From contig NZ_BSTM01000017.1 of the NCBI RefSeq assembly GCF_030269515.1, forward strand, positions 1 to 64,000: DNA of 64,000 nucleotides, read 5' to 3'. Below the pieces are notes generated by a model. It did no database searches, had not been told where the DNA came from, and saw only the letters and a list, made by a program, of their open reading frames with translations. Within the stretch, counting starts at the first letter, position 1. Every line of letters starts with the position of its first letter. Made by a program: the position numbers and the translations under genes. Origin of the DNA: Actinomadura sp. NBRC 104412. GTDB lineage: Bacteria > Actinomycetota > Actinomycetes > Streptosporangiales > Streptosporangiaceae. Below, piece by piece: positions 1-7,309 of this stretch.

Positions 1-1
1 A

Positions 2-595
2 CTACCTGCAGGCCGTAGCCGACGAACTCAACAACCGGCCCCGCGCTATCTTCGGGTTCAAGAAGCCGAAGGAAGTGTTCGCCGAGCTACTGACCAGCGG
101 AGTTGCTTCCACCGGTTGAGGGCAGGCTGTGTTGTATAGCTCGATAAGCAAGGCGTCAGCCATGCTGTTCTTCTGTAGATGGAATGGAGCCTTCTTGAGG
201 AGGCCCCGTTTGACTACTTCGGCGTGCTCAATTTCTCCTGGTTCGAGCTTCCGCCCATTATTGAGCAGCTCGTCAATCTCCGAAAAATTCTGGAGGGTCA
301 TGGCGCTCACGAGTGGCACTTGATGGGTCATCTCATCAAGCCACCCATGGTTCACGTCGCCCCCGTATTCTTGGAGATCTTTGCGTAACAGCCGGAACCG
401 ATCTTTCACTGCCTGCGTGACCGCTGCTTCAGCACGCGGCCGGTTTCGTTCAAATTCTTCACGTACAACTGATGGGACAAGCAGTTCCAACTTTCCCTGG
501 AAGGCCAGTACGCGCAGAGGCACGATAAGTCGTTGCCCATCACGACGCTTGGCCAGATCGAGCCACACCGAAGTGTCGATAAGTAGATGGAGCAT
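2..595 (-). pseudogene. PIN-domain (DUF4935-like) ribonuclease, 3' end replaced by IS30 sequence
   Basis: The reading frame encodes 197 residues. The first ~155 look like a PIN nuclease: the N-terminal LLIDTSVWLDLAKRR carries the first metal-binding Asp, EEFERNR gives the next acidic site, and NSMADALLIE gives the third acidic patch. PIN proteins are metal-dependent RNases, often toxins or defence effectors. The last ~40 residues are merely antisense of the IS30 transposase end at 3-119, so the native C-terminus, which in this family holds the late N..DF acidic motif, is missing. I infer disruption by the IS. No antitoxin-like partner overlaps it. The downstream genes on the same strand are separated by a 201-bp gap. 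Confidence 0.6.
3..119 (+). CDS. IS30-family transposase, C-terminal end (5' part outside window)
   Basis: The frame is open from the window edge and encodes 38 residues that contain LNNRPRAIFGFKKPKEVF. This is the NNRPR...G..P.E block at the end of IS30-family DDE transposases, which act on the element's own ends. The start and the catalytic residues lie outside the window. The element end should lie shortly after the stop, around 120-140, because there the minus strand turns into a PIN-domain gene that looks cut off. I cannot define the terminal inverted repeat without the other end. Family call is firm from a short stretch; activity is unknown. Confidence 0.75.
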   Translation, partial: YLQAVADELNNRPRAIFGFKKPKEVFAELLTSGVASTG

Positions 596-796
596 GAGCC
601 AAGGCTAGCTACCGTCGTACTTCTTCGCACTCGTGTTTCTTCGGTCCTCAGGCGCAAGCTGGAGGAGTGGGGGCGCCTACCGCTCTCCAGCCTGCCTCGC
701 CCGCATGCTCACCCCACGCACCAGCAGGCGGCTGCGTACGGCCATGTCGCGACCTCAGAGCTGGGCCAGGTGGTCGGGTTGGCTAATCGTGGGGCA

Positions 797-1561
797 TCAC
801 TTGCTCGTGAGGATATTCTCCTCAACTTCTTGAACACCGAGGGGCGAGATCACGGCCAACCCGGATTGCCGGTTGTACTCGATCTGCCGACTCTGGTGAA
901 GCCGTGTTAGGACGCGCTTGTAGTTGGACAGGCGGTCCTGCTCGAGGCTCTCGGCCAGCGACTTGTCGGTAAGGCCCTGAGCCGAGGCATGCAGCAGGAG
1001 CAGGGTTCCGTCCGCTAGGGACATGGCCGGCTTCAGAATCCGGGTGACTCCACCCACTTCCCAGAGCAGGGGTACTGTCCGGTCGACGAGCGCATCAACG
1101 ACGGTCGTCGCCGTCTTGATGTCCGTGCTGTGGAACATGCGCACGAGCTCGGCCATGACCCACTGTGTTGTGTGGAGTACGAACGTCGCATCCATGTGGT
1201 TGGCGTTGACCTCGCCGCCGACGTGTCCCACCCCTCGACGGTTGCGCACGTCGTACAGCCCTATCAGGGTGCGGGGGATGATGAGACGCGCTGAGTCGGA
1301 GTAGGTCCGTGGCTTCTGGCCCAAGGCATCACACGCATCCTTGAACCTCGCGGGCTTGCTGGCCCTCCCTGGGTAGCTGTCCCCGTCCAGATGGCCGGCG
1401 AGGATTGTGTAGACGATCTCGCAGAACCGGCCGCCGTCCAGTTCGGCCGCCTCCCAGCGATGCTCACGGTAGTTCCGTGTGATCTTGCCGAACTCCTCGA
1501 CGAGTTCGTCCCGCAGCGTCTTGGGAAGGTGGCCGAGCGCGGTCGACGCGTCTAGCTGCAT
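797..1561 (-). CDS. Uncharacterised protein with HEPN-like RNRRGVGH motif and C-terminal winged-helix-like region
   Basis: 254 residues from ATG (a GTG lies one codon upstream). I do not recognise a named family. In the middle, around residues 106-113, it has RNRRGVGH, an R-N-x5-H arrangement like the RX4-6H active site of HEPN RNases and close to the RN..G.GH signature of abortive-infection C-terminal domains. The last ~80 residues (SLADGTLLLLHASAQ...LTRLHQSRQIEY) read like a winged helix with a conserved wing. It is second in an operon: its ATG overlaps the TGA of the upstream gene (TGATG). Family and HEPN assignments are inference. An RNase effector or a regulator are both possible. Confidence 0.6.
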   Translation of the reverse strand: MQLDASTALGHLPKTLRDELVEEFGKITRNYREHRWEAAELDGGRFCEIVYTILAGHLDGDSYPGRASKPARFKDACDALGQKPRTYSDSARLIIPRTLIGLYDVRNRRGVGHVGGEVNANHMDATFVLHTTQWVMAELVRMFHSTDIKTATTVVDALVDRTVPLLWEVGGVTRILKPAMSLADGTLLLLHASAQGLTDKSLAESLEQDRLSNYKRVLTRLHQSRQIEYNRQSGLAVISPLGVQEVEENILTSK

Positions 1562-2235
1562 CACTTGCCACCGTTCGTGGGGGCAGAGCTAGGCATCTGA
1601 GTTTCGAGGTAGTTCTGTCCACCCCACTCGAGCTTGATGTCCTTTGAGTCGCTCGTGTCGATCCAGCCACGCTTGGATGCAGTCTGTCGTAGAGAGACAT
1701 CGGGCTGGGAAGCAGAGCTCCATGAGCAGAACTGATATACCGCCAGCACGTGACCAACGGTGATGTTCGAGATTTCCATGATCTCTTGCAAGTAGTAGCA
1801 GGCGGCGAGGTTCTTCTCGAACATCGTGCGCGGCTGCTTCTGCGCGACGAAGTCAGCCAGGGGCTGCTTGCCATCGGGAGCGAAATTGAGGCCCCGGACG
1901 GGGCTGATGCTCTTCTTCGCTGAAGCCTTGCGCGGCTTCTTCGCCGTCGGCTCGACCCTGAGGGCTGCGTCCGCGTCGCTACTAGGAGCGGGGGGAAGGG
2001 CCGGGATAGTGGATGATGCCTCGATCTCCCGCTGAACCGACGCCCGTTCGGAAGGCTGGGACGGCAGTGCGACCGCTGTGGCCGTCGTGAGCGCGGGCCG
2101 ATCCGAGCCGTTGCGTGCTGTCTGGATGAGCGCCTTCAGCGCCTTGAGCTGGGCAGCTTCAGAGTTGAAGGTGTTGACTGCCGCGGCGATGTCCGGCATC
2201 ACCGAGAGCAGCTCCCGGAAGTCGTCGTTGGGCAC
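1561..2235 (-). CDS. Uncharacterised protein, disordered N-terminal half plus conserved winged-helix-like C-terminal half
   Basis: 224 residues from GTG at 2235, chosen because GGGGGAG lies 5 bases upstream; a longer frame opens at 2265 without such a site. Residues ~50-120 are Ala/Pro/Lys rich and probably unstructured. The C-terminal ~100 residues look conserved: GKQPLADFVAQKQPRT, then EKNLAACYYLQEI, VGHVLAVYQF and LRQTASKRGWIDTSD, in the style of a compact helix-turn-helix fold. Function is not known to me. It is translationally coupled to the HEPN-like gene downstream, so the two probably act together. The neighbours (IS30, PIN remnant, HTH protein) mark this as accessory DNA. Confidence 0.6.
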   Translation of the reverse strand: MPNDDFRELLSVMPDIAAAVNTFNSEAAQLKALKALIQTARNGSDRPALTTATAVALPSQPSERASVQREIEASSTIPALPPAPSSDADAALRVEPTAKKPRKASAKKSISPVRGLNFAPDGKQPLADFVAQKQPRTMFEKNLAACYYLQEIMEISNITVGHVLAVYQFCSWSSASQPDVSLRQTASKRGWIDTSDSKDIKLEWGGQNYLETQMPSSAPTNGGK

Positions 2236-2398
2236 CCTTTCTCCCCCTTGGTAGTGAGTCAACATTGCAGGGTGCCATACTCGCGGCCCACTTCGGTAAC
2301 GGAATTCTTCAAGTCCTGCGGGCAGATTTATGATCTTGGGCTAGATCGGCAACTCAGCATACGAGTTAGGCATGGCTATCCTGATTTACGGCGCGTCG

Positions 2399-2833
2399 CT
2401 ATCTGTTGCCGGGGCGCGGTCGTAGCTTCACACCCCGTTCCAGGAGGCGGCTCCGCACAGTCTGGCCGTCGACCCCCATGTGCTTACCAATCCGGGCTAG
2501 CGACCAACCCTCTTGGTAGAGGTTGACGGCTTCGTCGATCTGTTCAGGACTCATGCCGCCCATCCGCATCCTGACGCCTTGGCGCTTGAGGATCTTGCTC
2601 ACCGTGTTCCGGTGGATGCCGAAGCGGCGGCCTAGCTCGTAGACGGTGGCGCCAGCCCGGTAGGCAGCGACTACCTGCTGAGCTTCCCGTTCCTTGAGCT
2701 GCTTCGCATGACTCCGAACGTCTCGAGGGCGCCTCTCTGGTTCTGGGTCGGTAGGCGACGGCAGTTTGCGGAGGAGCGCCTCAAGGGCTGCGGCTTGGGT
2801 ACCAGGGTTGTAACAGGGGTCAATAGGGGCCAC
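2399..2833 (-). CDS. Tandem helix-turn-helix DNA-binding protein (resolvase-type HTH)
   Basis: 144 residues from a GTG start. Two HTH units are visible. VVAAYRAGATVYELGRRFGI followed by HRNTVSKILKRQGV is a Hin/resolvase-like HTH. EAVNLYQEGWSLARIGKHMG followed by VDGQTVRSRLLERGV repeats the pattern. No catalytic serine-recombinase domain is present, so it is a stand-alone DNA-binding protein or the residue of a recombinase. Similar small double-HTH proteins are common in actinobacterial mobile or accessory regions. It is separated from the upstream operon by ~160 bp and its target is not evident. Confidence 0.65.
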   Translation of the reverse strand: MAPIDPCYNPGTQAAALEALLRKLPSPTDPEPERRPRDVRSHAKQLKEREAQQVVAAYRAGATVYELGRRFGIHRNTVSKILKRQGVRMRMGGMSPEQIDEAVNLYQEGWSLARIGKHMGVDGQTVRSRLLERGVKLRPRPGNR

Positions 2834-2970
2834 CCGGTTCCACCAGCTCAGGCAGGGTCTCGGAGATCACTCCGGGACCCTTTTTGGATCTTGGCCGACC
2901 TGGAGTGCCGGCGGATGGGGTATCTGTCCGTATCTCCGCGGGGCCAGGGAATTCGCCAGGTTGAAAAGCG

Positions 2971-3001
2971 TGCATCGGCCGCAGGTGTTGCGGCCGATGC
3001 A
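2971..3001 (-). terminator. Intrinsic-terminator-like hairpin
   Basis: A perfect 13-bp stem, TGCATCGGCCGCA at 2971-2983 and its complement at 2989-3001, encloses a 5-base loop. It sits 15 bp beyond the stop of the alpha/beta hydrolase gene (minus strand) and before the HTH gene. No long T tract follows, as is usual in high-GC actinobacteria. It most likely ends the hydrolase/SnoaL transcript. Confidence 0.7.
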
Positions 3002-3015
3002 CGCCCTGGTGTCGG

Positions 3016-3909
3016 CTATGCCTTGAGGGTGGTCGCGAAGTGGGCTGCGGCGGCGTCGGCGGCCGTGGTGACGGTGGTGTCCTGGTCGTAGAAGTCGAAC
3101 TGGATGCCGTTCGTCCAGACGAAGTTCTTCGGGCCGTCCAGCGCGGTGTGGAAGCGGCGGGCGCCCTCGGGGATCGCGGCGTCCTCGCTGTGGACCAGGA
3201 CGACGGGGACGCTGACCCGTGGTGCCAGCGCGATGGAGTCGAACGTCAGCCAGTCCCGCCACCCCATGACCGCGAACCGGTTCGGCCACTGCGGGATGCC
3301 GCCGCGTTCGGGGTTGAGGTAGAAGTCCACTTCCATAGGCATCGCGGCGCGCGGGTCGCTGCCGCTGACCACGGGCACGTACTCGACCTCGCCCGTCGCC
3401 TCGTACCGTGCTCGGGCCTTGTCGGCGTCCGCGAGCTTGGCGTCCACGCCCTCGGCGCCCCCGTAGACGTCCCGGCAGATCTCCGGGTCGTGCAGCCACG
3501 GCGCGATCAGCGCGAGGGAGCGGATGCGGGTGTCCTCGACCGCGCCGGCGCCCATGTACATCGCGGCGGCGCACACGCCCAGCGCCCCGAGCCGGTCCGC
3601 GTCGACGGCCGCATGACCGGCCAGGAAGTTCACCGCGTTGCGGATGTCGCGGACCTTCGCCTCTGGCCGCTCCCAGTCGCGCGGCTCGCCCTCCGACTCG
3701 CCGAAGCCGGCGAAGTCGAACGACAGCGCGGCGTACCCGCGGTCGGCCATGCGTTCGGCGTAGCGGTCGGCCATCTGCTCTTTGACACTGGTCCAGGTGC
3801 CCGCGACCACGATCCCCGGCACCGGGCCGTCGGCGCCATCCGGGAGGAACAGGTTGCCGGTGAGGGACGCGCCCTCGCTGGTGAACGTCACCTTGTGCCT
3901 GGTCGTCAC
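3016..3909 (-). CDS. Alpha/beta hydrolase (dienelactone hydrolase / YcjY-like)
   Basis: 297 residues from GTG at 3909, which overlaps the TGA of the SnoaL-like gene by four bases (GTGA). The fold is visible: GIVVAGTWTSVKEQMADRYAERMADRGYAALSFD leads to the early strands; the nucleophile elbow is divergent, LGALGVCAAAMYMGAGA, suggesting Cys in place of Ser as in dienelactone hydrolases; the acid region is VVLVHSEDAAIP. A C-terminal His sits in the last strands. It probably hydrolyses an ester or lactone in the cytosol; the substrate is unknown. Co-translation with a SnoaL-like protein suggests a small two-step pathway. The hairpin at 2971-3001 follows it. Confidence 0.8.
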   Translation of the reverse strand: MTTRHKVTFTSEGASLTGNLFLPDGADGPVPGIVVAGTWTSVKEQMADRYAERMADRGYAALSFDFAGFGESEGEPRDWERPEAKVRDIRNAVNFLAGHAAVDADRLGALGVCAAAMYMGAGAVEDTRIRSLALIAPWLHDPEICRDVYGGAEGVDAKLADADKARARYEATGEVEYVPVVSGSDPRAAMPMEVDFYLNPERGGIPQWPNRFAVMGWRDWLTFDSIALAPRVSVPVVLVHSEDAAIPEGARRFHTALDGPKNFVWTNGIQFDFYDQDTTVTTAADAAAAHFATTLKA

Positions 3910-4364
3910 GACCGCGCCTCCTCCGTGGCCTTCGGTTCCCGGTCCCCCTGGGACCACTTCGCGGTCATCACCACGCCCGCGATCCTCCACTCGCCGCCCG
4001 CCCGGACCAGGTCGAACCGGTAGTCGCCGCCCAGCGTCCACAGCGGGGCGTCGCCGAGCGGGCCGGGATGGCGGTGGGTGGCCTGGAAGGAGGCGGTGCA
4101 GACGGCGGTGTCGCCGTCGACCGTCACCAGGTGGTTGGTGATCAGATGCTGGGTCGCCGCGTAGGCGCCGAGTGCGTCCCGCCATCCGGCGACGATGTCG
4201 GCCGGGGTGAGCGTGACGGGCTCGCCCCCGTCGAGACTGGTGTAGTCGAGCGTGACCTCGTCGGCGAAGATCGTGGAGAGCCGATCCCATTCGCGCTGGT
4301 CGGCGTGCCACGCCATCCGCGTACAGGTCTCGACGATCGACGTCCGGTCCTCGTTGGTGCTCAT
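3906..4364 (-). CDS. SnoaL-like / NTF2-fold protein
   Basis: 152 residues, close to the usual length of SnoaL_4 proteins. It opens with a helical segment (VETCTRMAWHADQREWDRLS), then IFADEVTLDYTSLDGG and LTPADIVAGWRDAL. The closing strands are typical: DTAVCTASFQATHR and GEWRIAGVVMTAKW. The fold forms a cone that binds small hydrophobic ligands; members include isomerases, cyclases, hydroxylases and non-enzymatic proteins, so no reaction can be named. It is the first gene of a two-gene operon with the alpha/beta hydrolase. Confidence 0.8.
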   Translation of the reverse strand: MSTNEDRTSIVETCTRMAWHADQREWDRLSTIFADEVTLDYTSLDGGEPVTLTPADIVAGWRDALGAYAATQHLITNHLVTVDGDTAVCTASFQATHRHPGPLGDAPLWTLGGDYRFDLVRAGGEWRIAGVVMTAKWSQGDREPKATEEARS

Positions 4365-4711
4365 CAGTTCCCTATGGTCGATGCGTCCGGGCCTTCACTC
4401 CGGACGTGGCCCATCCTGCGCCGCGGGCTTTCGGACCGTCCAATAGCCGCTGTAATAACCCGCAGTTATGAAGGTGCATCTGCGGTTTCGCGTCGCGGTC
4501 GTCGAGGCATTGCGACTTCATTCGCGCCGCTGAACGGCTCAATCCGTCGCAGCCCGCGTTGAGCATGCAGGTCAGGCAGTTTGGGGACGGGCGCTCACCG
4601 GTCTTGGGCGGCTTGGTGGGCGGCGGGAAGTGGACAGGGGGTTGACGGTGCTCCAGTCTGGAGTAGCGTCCGGGTTGGTCCAGATTGGAGTAACTCGGGC
4701 GGGTGGTCTCG
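4365..4711. other. Divergent intergenic region with promoter/operator sequences
   Basis: This 347-bp stretch lies between the SnoaL-like gene (minus) and the amine oxidase gene (plus). I see no convincing coding frame. The part near the amine oxidase carries a repeated palindrome-like element described separately. The rest, about 4365-4640, has nothing I can name beyond being the probable promoter region for both directions. Confidence 0.5.
4642..4692 (+). promoter_or_regulatory. Putative promoter with MerR-style palindrome and a degenerate second copy
   Basis: TTGACG at 4642-4647 is a good -35 candidate. It is followed by a perfect 6-1-6 palindrome CTCCAGTCTGGAG at 4651-4663 and by TAGCGT at 4664-4669 as a possible -10. 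A second, imperfect copy TCCAGATTGGAGTA lies at 4679-4692, 20 bp before the amine oxidase ATG. A dyad between -35 and -10 is the arrangement used by MerR-family regulators. No MerR gene is in the window, so the regulator is unknown. Confidence 0.4.
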
Positions 4712-6178
4712 ATGGGGTACGGGGTCGATCGGCGGCGGTTCCTGGGCGCGCTCGGGGCGGCTGGAGTGGTGTCGTTGGCGCCGAAGCCTGCGGCCGCGGG
4801 TGGGAGGCGTGGACGGGTGGTCGTGCTCGGTGCCGGGCTGGCCGGGTTGGGGGCCGCTTACAGCCTGATGAAGCGCGGGTACGAGGTGACGGTGCTTGAG
4901 GCGCAGGGGCGTCCGGGCGGGCGGGTGCAGACCGAGCGTGACGCGTTCCGGTACGGCGGGCATGCCGAGCTGGGAGCCGTGCGAATCTTCGACACGCACG
5001 AGTACACGCTCAGGTACGTCGAGGAGTTCGGGCTTGAGCTGACGCCCTACGACACCGGGGTACGGGCGTTCTACCTGCGTGGGAAGCGGTTCCTGGCGCC
5101 TGAGGCGGGGCGGCCTTGGCCTGTGCCGGGGTTCCACCCCAGCGAGCAGCCCGATCCTTCGGCGCGTCTCCCGGAGTACGTGCTGTCGGGGATGGCGATG
5201 CTCGGGGACGTCTCGGATCCGGGCTGGCCCGGGTCGGTTCCGTCGGCTCTCGAGCTCGATCGGGTGACGGTCGACGAGTACCTGGCCGGGCGGGGCGCCT
5301 CGAAGACCTGGCGCGACTGGTTCTACGCGCAGAACGGACGGGTCGCCCGCGCCAACGCGGCGGCCGGTCTGGCGGTGGAGTCGCTACCGGCAGGGAACCG
5401 GGTCTCCAGCATCCGGGGCGGCAACGATCGGCTTCCCTACGCGTTCGCCGCTGCGCTGGGGCGTCGCGTGAAGTACCGCAGTGAGGTCGTGCGGATCGCC
5501 CAGGACGCCCGTGGCGTGACGGTGGGCTTCAGGGATCGCAGTGGCCTGCACCAATTGCGGGCGGATCGGTGCGTGTGCGCGCTGCCTTTCGCGCCGCTGC
5601 GCCGGGTCCGGCTGGACGGCGGGTTCTCGCACGACAAGATTGCCGCGATCCGCAAATTGCAGTACATGGCCGCCGCCCGGTGTCATTTCCAGACCCGCCG
5701 CCGGTTCTGGCAGCACGATCCCCTGGGGAGGCTGGGCGGCCTCGACCTCGTGGCGACCGACACGATGGCGGGACGTGTGTGGAACACCAGTTCCCAGCAG
5801 CGCGACTCGACCACGGGGATGCTGCACGCCTACATGTTCGACACCGAGGCGATCGAGTTCGCCTCCCACGGCCGGCGGCGCGTCACGGAGATGCGGAGGC
5901 TGTTCCGTAGGCTCGTGCCCGGTATCGACGGGCAGGTGATCGGGGTCGCTCACAAGGCGTGGCAGGAGGACCCGTGGGCGGGCGGCGGCTGGGGGTCCCC
6001 GCAACCCGGCGAGCTGCGATGGATGCGGCCCGCCATGCGCCGTCCCGAGGGCCGGGTGCACTTCGCGGGCGAGCACACCGCCACGCTGTGGGTCGCCTGG
6101 ATGAACGGTGCGCTGGAGTCCGCCGAACGTGTCGTCGGGGAAATCGTCCAGGCGGACGCGCGGGCGGCGGTTCCGTGA
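4712..6178 (+). CDS. Tat-exported flavin-dependent amine oxidase
   Basis: 488 residues from ATG at 4712; an in-frame GTG at 4703 is the alternative. The N-terminus has a twin-arginine signal (DRRRFLGALGAAG...PKPAAAG). The FAD dinucleotide motif follows, VVVLGAGLAGLGAAYSLMKRG, with VLEAQGRPGGRVQTE, the hallmark of the monoamine/polyamine oxidase family. The C-terminal FAD segment is present: GRVHFAGEHTATLWVAWMNGALESAERV. It should oxidise a primary or secondary amine, or an L-amino acid, outside the membrane, giving an aldehyde and peroxide. It converges with the AraC gene and lies near aldehyde and alcohol dehydrogenases that could use such an aldehyde; that link is inference. Confidence 0.87.
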   Translation: MGYGVDRRRFLGALGAAGVVSLAPKPAAAGGRRGRVVVLGAGLAGLGAAYSLMKRGYEVTVLEAQGRPGGRVQTERDAFRYGGHAELGAVRIFDTHEYTLRYVEEFGLELTPYDTGVRAFYLRGKRFLAPEAGRPWPVPGFHPSEQPDPSARLPEYVLSGMAMLGDVSDPGWPGSVPSALELDRVTVDEYLAGRGASKTWRDWFYAQNGRVARANAAAGLAVESLPAGNRVSSIRGGNDRLPYAFAAALGRRVKYRSEVVRIAQDARGVTVGFRDRSGLHQLRADRCVCALPFAPLRRVRLDGGFSHDKIAAIRKLQYMAAARCHFQTRRRFWQHDPLGRLGGLDLVATDTMAGRVWNTSSQQRDSTTGMLHAYMFDTEAIEFASHGRRRVTEMRRLFRRLVPGIDGQVIGVAHKAWQEDPWAGGGWGSPQPGELRWMRPAMRRPEGRVHFAGEHTATLWVAWMNGALESAERVVGEIVQADARAAVP

Positions 6179-6190
6179 CTCGGCGGCGCC

Positions 6191-7147
6191 CTAGCCCGAG
6201 GGGACGGTGGTGTGGTTCTCCAGGGCGTGGCGGCGGATGTCGGCGGCGGTCAGCCCGAACTCGGCCTTGAGCGCTCGGCTGACGTGGGTGGCGTCCAGGA
6301 CGCCCCAGCGGGCGGCGATCGTGGAGACGGTCTGGTCGGCCAGCGCCGGGTTGGCGAGGTCGCGGCGGATGCGTTCGAGGCGGTGCCGCCGGATCCAGGC
6401 CGACAGGGTCACCCCGCGGGGTCGCAGGATCTTGTGCAGGTAACGGACGGAGATCCGGTGTGCGCGGGCGACCGCCTCCACCGACAGCTCGGGGTCGGAC
6501 AGGTGCGCCAGGCAGTACGCCAGGACGCGGTCTGCGAGCCCGTCCGGCTCGGCGGGCGGCAGGACGTGGGTGAGCTGGGCGATCACGAGCGAGACCAGCG
6601 CGTCGGCCAGGTAGTGCCCGGCGCTGCCGTTGGACGGGCCCGGCACCTCGGTGAGGTCGCGCAGGAATCCGCCGATGGCGGCGTGCAGCCGGGTGTCGGT
6701 CGGGGCGGCGACGGCGGTGTGCCGGGACACCAGGTTGGCGTGCGCGCCCAGCGACGCGGCCGGGACGCCGACGATGACGCTTTCGCTCCGGGTCAGGCAG
6801 CGCAGCTCGTAGGGGCGGACGGTCTCGTACCCGACCATGTCGCCGGGTTTCAGCAGGGACCGCCGGCCGTCCTGCTCGACGGCGAGGCGGCCCGCGTCCA
6901 GGAAGATCAGCTTGACCAGCTCGCGGTCGGTGGAACGGATGAGCCCGGGATCCCTGCGGATCGTGCACGGGCCGCTGCGGACACGGGCGATGAGGACGTC
7001 GCCGATCCGGGTGCCGCGGCACGCGGCGGTGAAGGGGCGGTCGCCCTCGGGCTTGATGCGCATGGGGGCGCAGACGTCCGACATCGCGTGCTCAAGCTCG
7101 CCGACGTCGTCGACCTCGCGGTCCACGAGGTCAGGGGTGACCGTCAC
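6191..7147 (-). CDS. AraC-family transcriptional regulator (FeaR-like)
   Basis: 318 residues. The N-terminal ~190 residues form a cupin-like sensor domain of the AraC_binding_2 type (DRELVKLIFLDAGRLAVEQDG, LLKPGDMVGYETVRPYEL). The C-terminal ~100 residues contain the two HTH motifs: LSVEAVARAHRISVRYLHKI, and DQTVSTIAARWGVLDATHVS followed by RALKAEFGLTAADIR. FeaR-type regulators activate amine catabolism through aldehyde dehydrogenase and amine oxidase genes. Here it lies between an amine oxidase gene and an aldehyde dehydrogenase gene, so control of these is a reasonable inference. Confidence 0.87.
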   Translation of the reverse strand: MTVTPDLVDREVDDVGELEHAMSDVCAPMRIKPEGDRPFTAACRGTRIGDVLIARVRSGPCTIRRDPGLIRSTDRELVKLIFLDAGRLAVEQDGRRSLLKPGDMVGYETVRPYELRCLTRSESVIVGVPAASLGAHANLVSRHTAVAAPTDTRLHAAIGGFLRDLTEVPGPSNGSAGHYLADALVSLVIAQLTHVLPPAEPDGLADRVLAYCLAHLSDPELSVEAVARAHRISVRYLHKILRPRGVTLSAWIRRHRLERIRRDLANPALADQTVSTIAARWGVLDATHVSRALKAEFGLTAADIRRHALENHTTVPSG

Positions 7148-7309
7148 CTTGTCACAGCCTCTCCACGGTGGCGCGCATGCGGCCGGAGCGCCGGCACCTC
7201 AACTGTGGCAGGATCGTAAACCGGCGTAAAGCAAGGTCACCCGGGGACTTTCACCGCACGGAAACCCGGGGCCGGTCCGGTGGCCCGGCCCCGCCTCCCG
7301 TACGGGTCC

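Noticed and set aside
3040..4023. 327-residue plus-strand frame
   Set aside because: It runs antisense through the alpha/beta hydrolase and SnoaL-like genes and its product has no motif.
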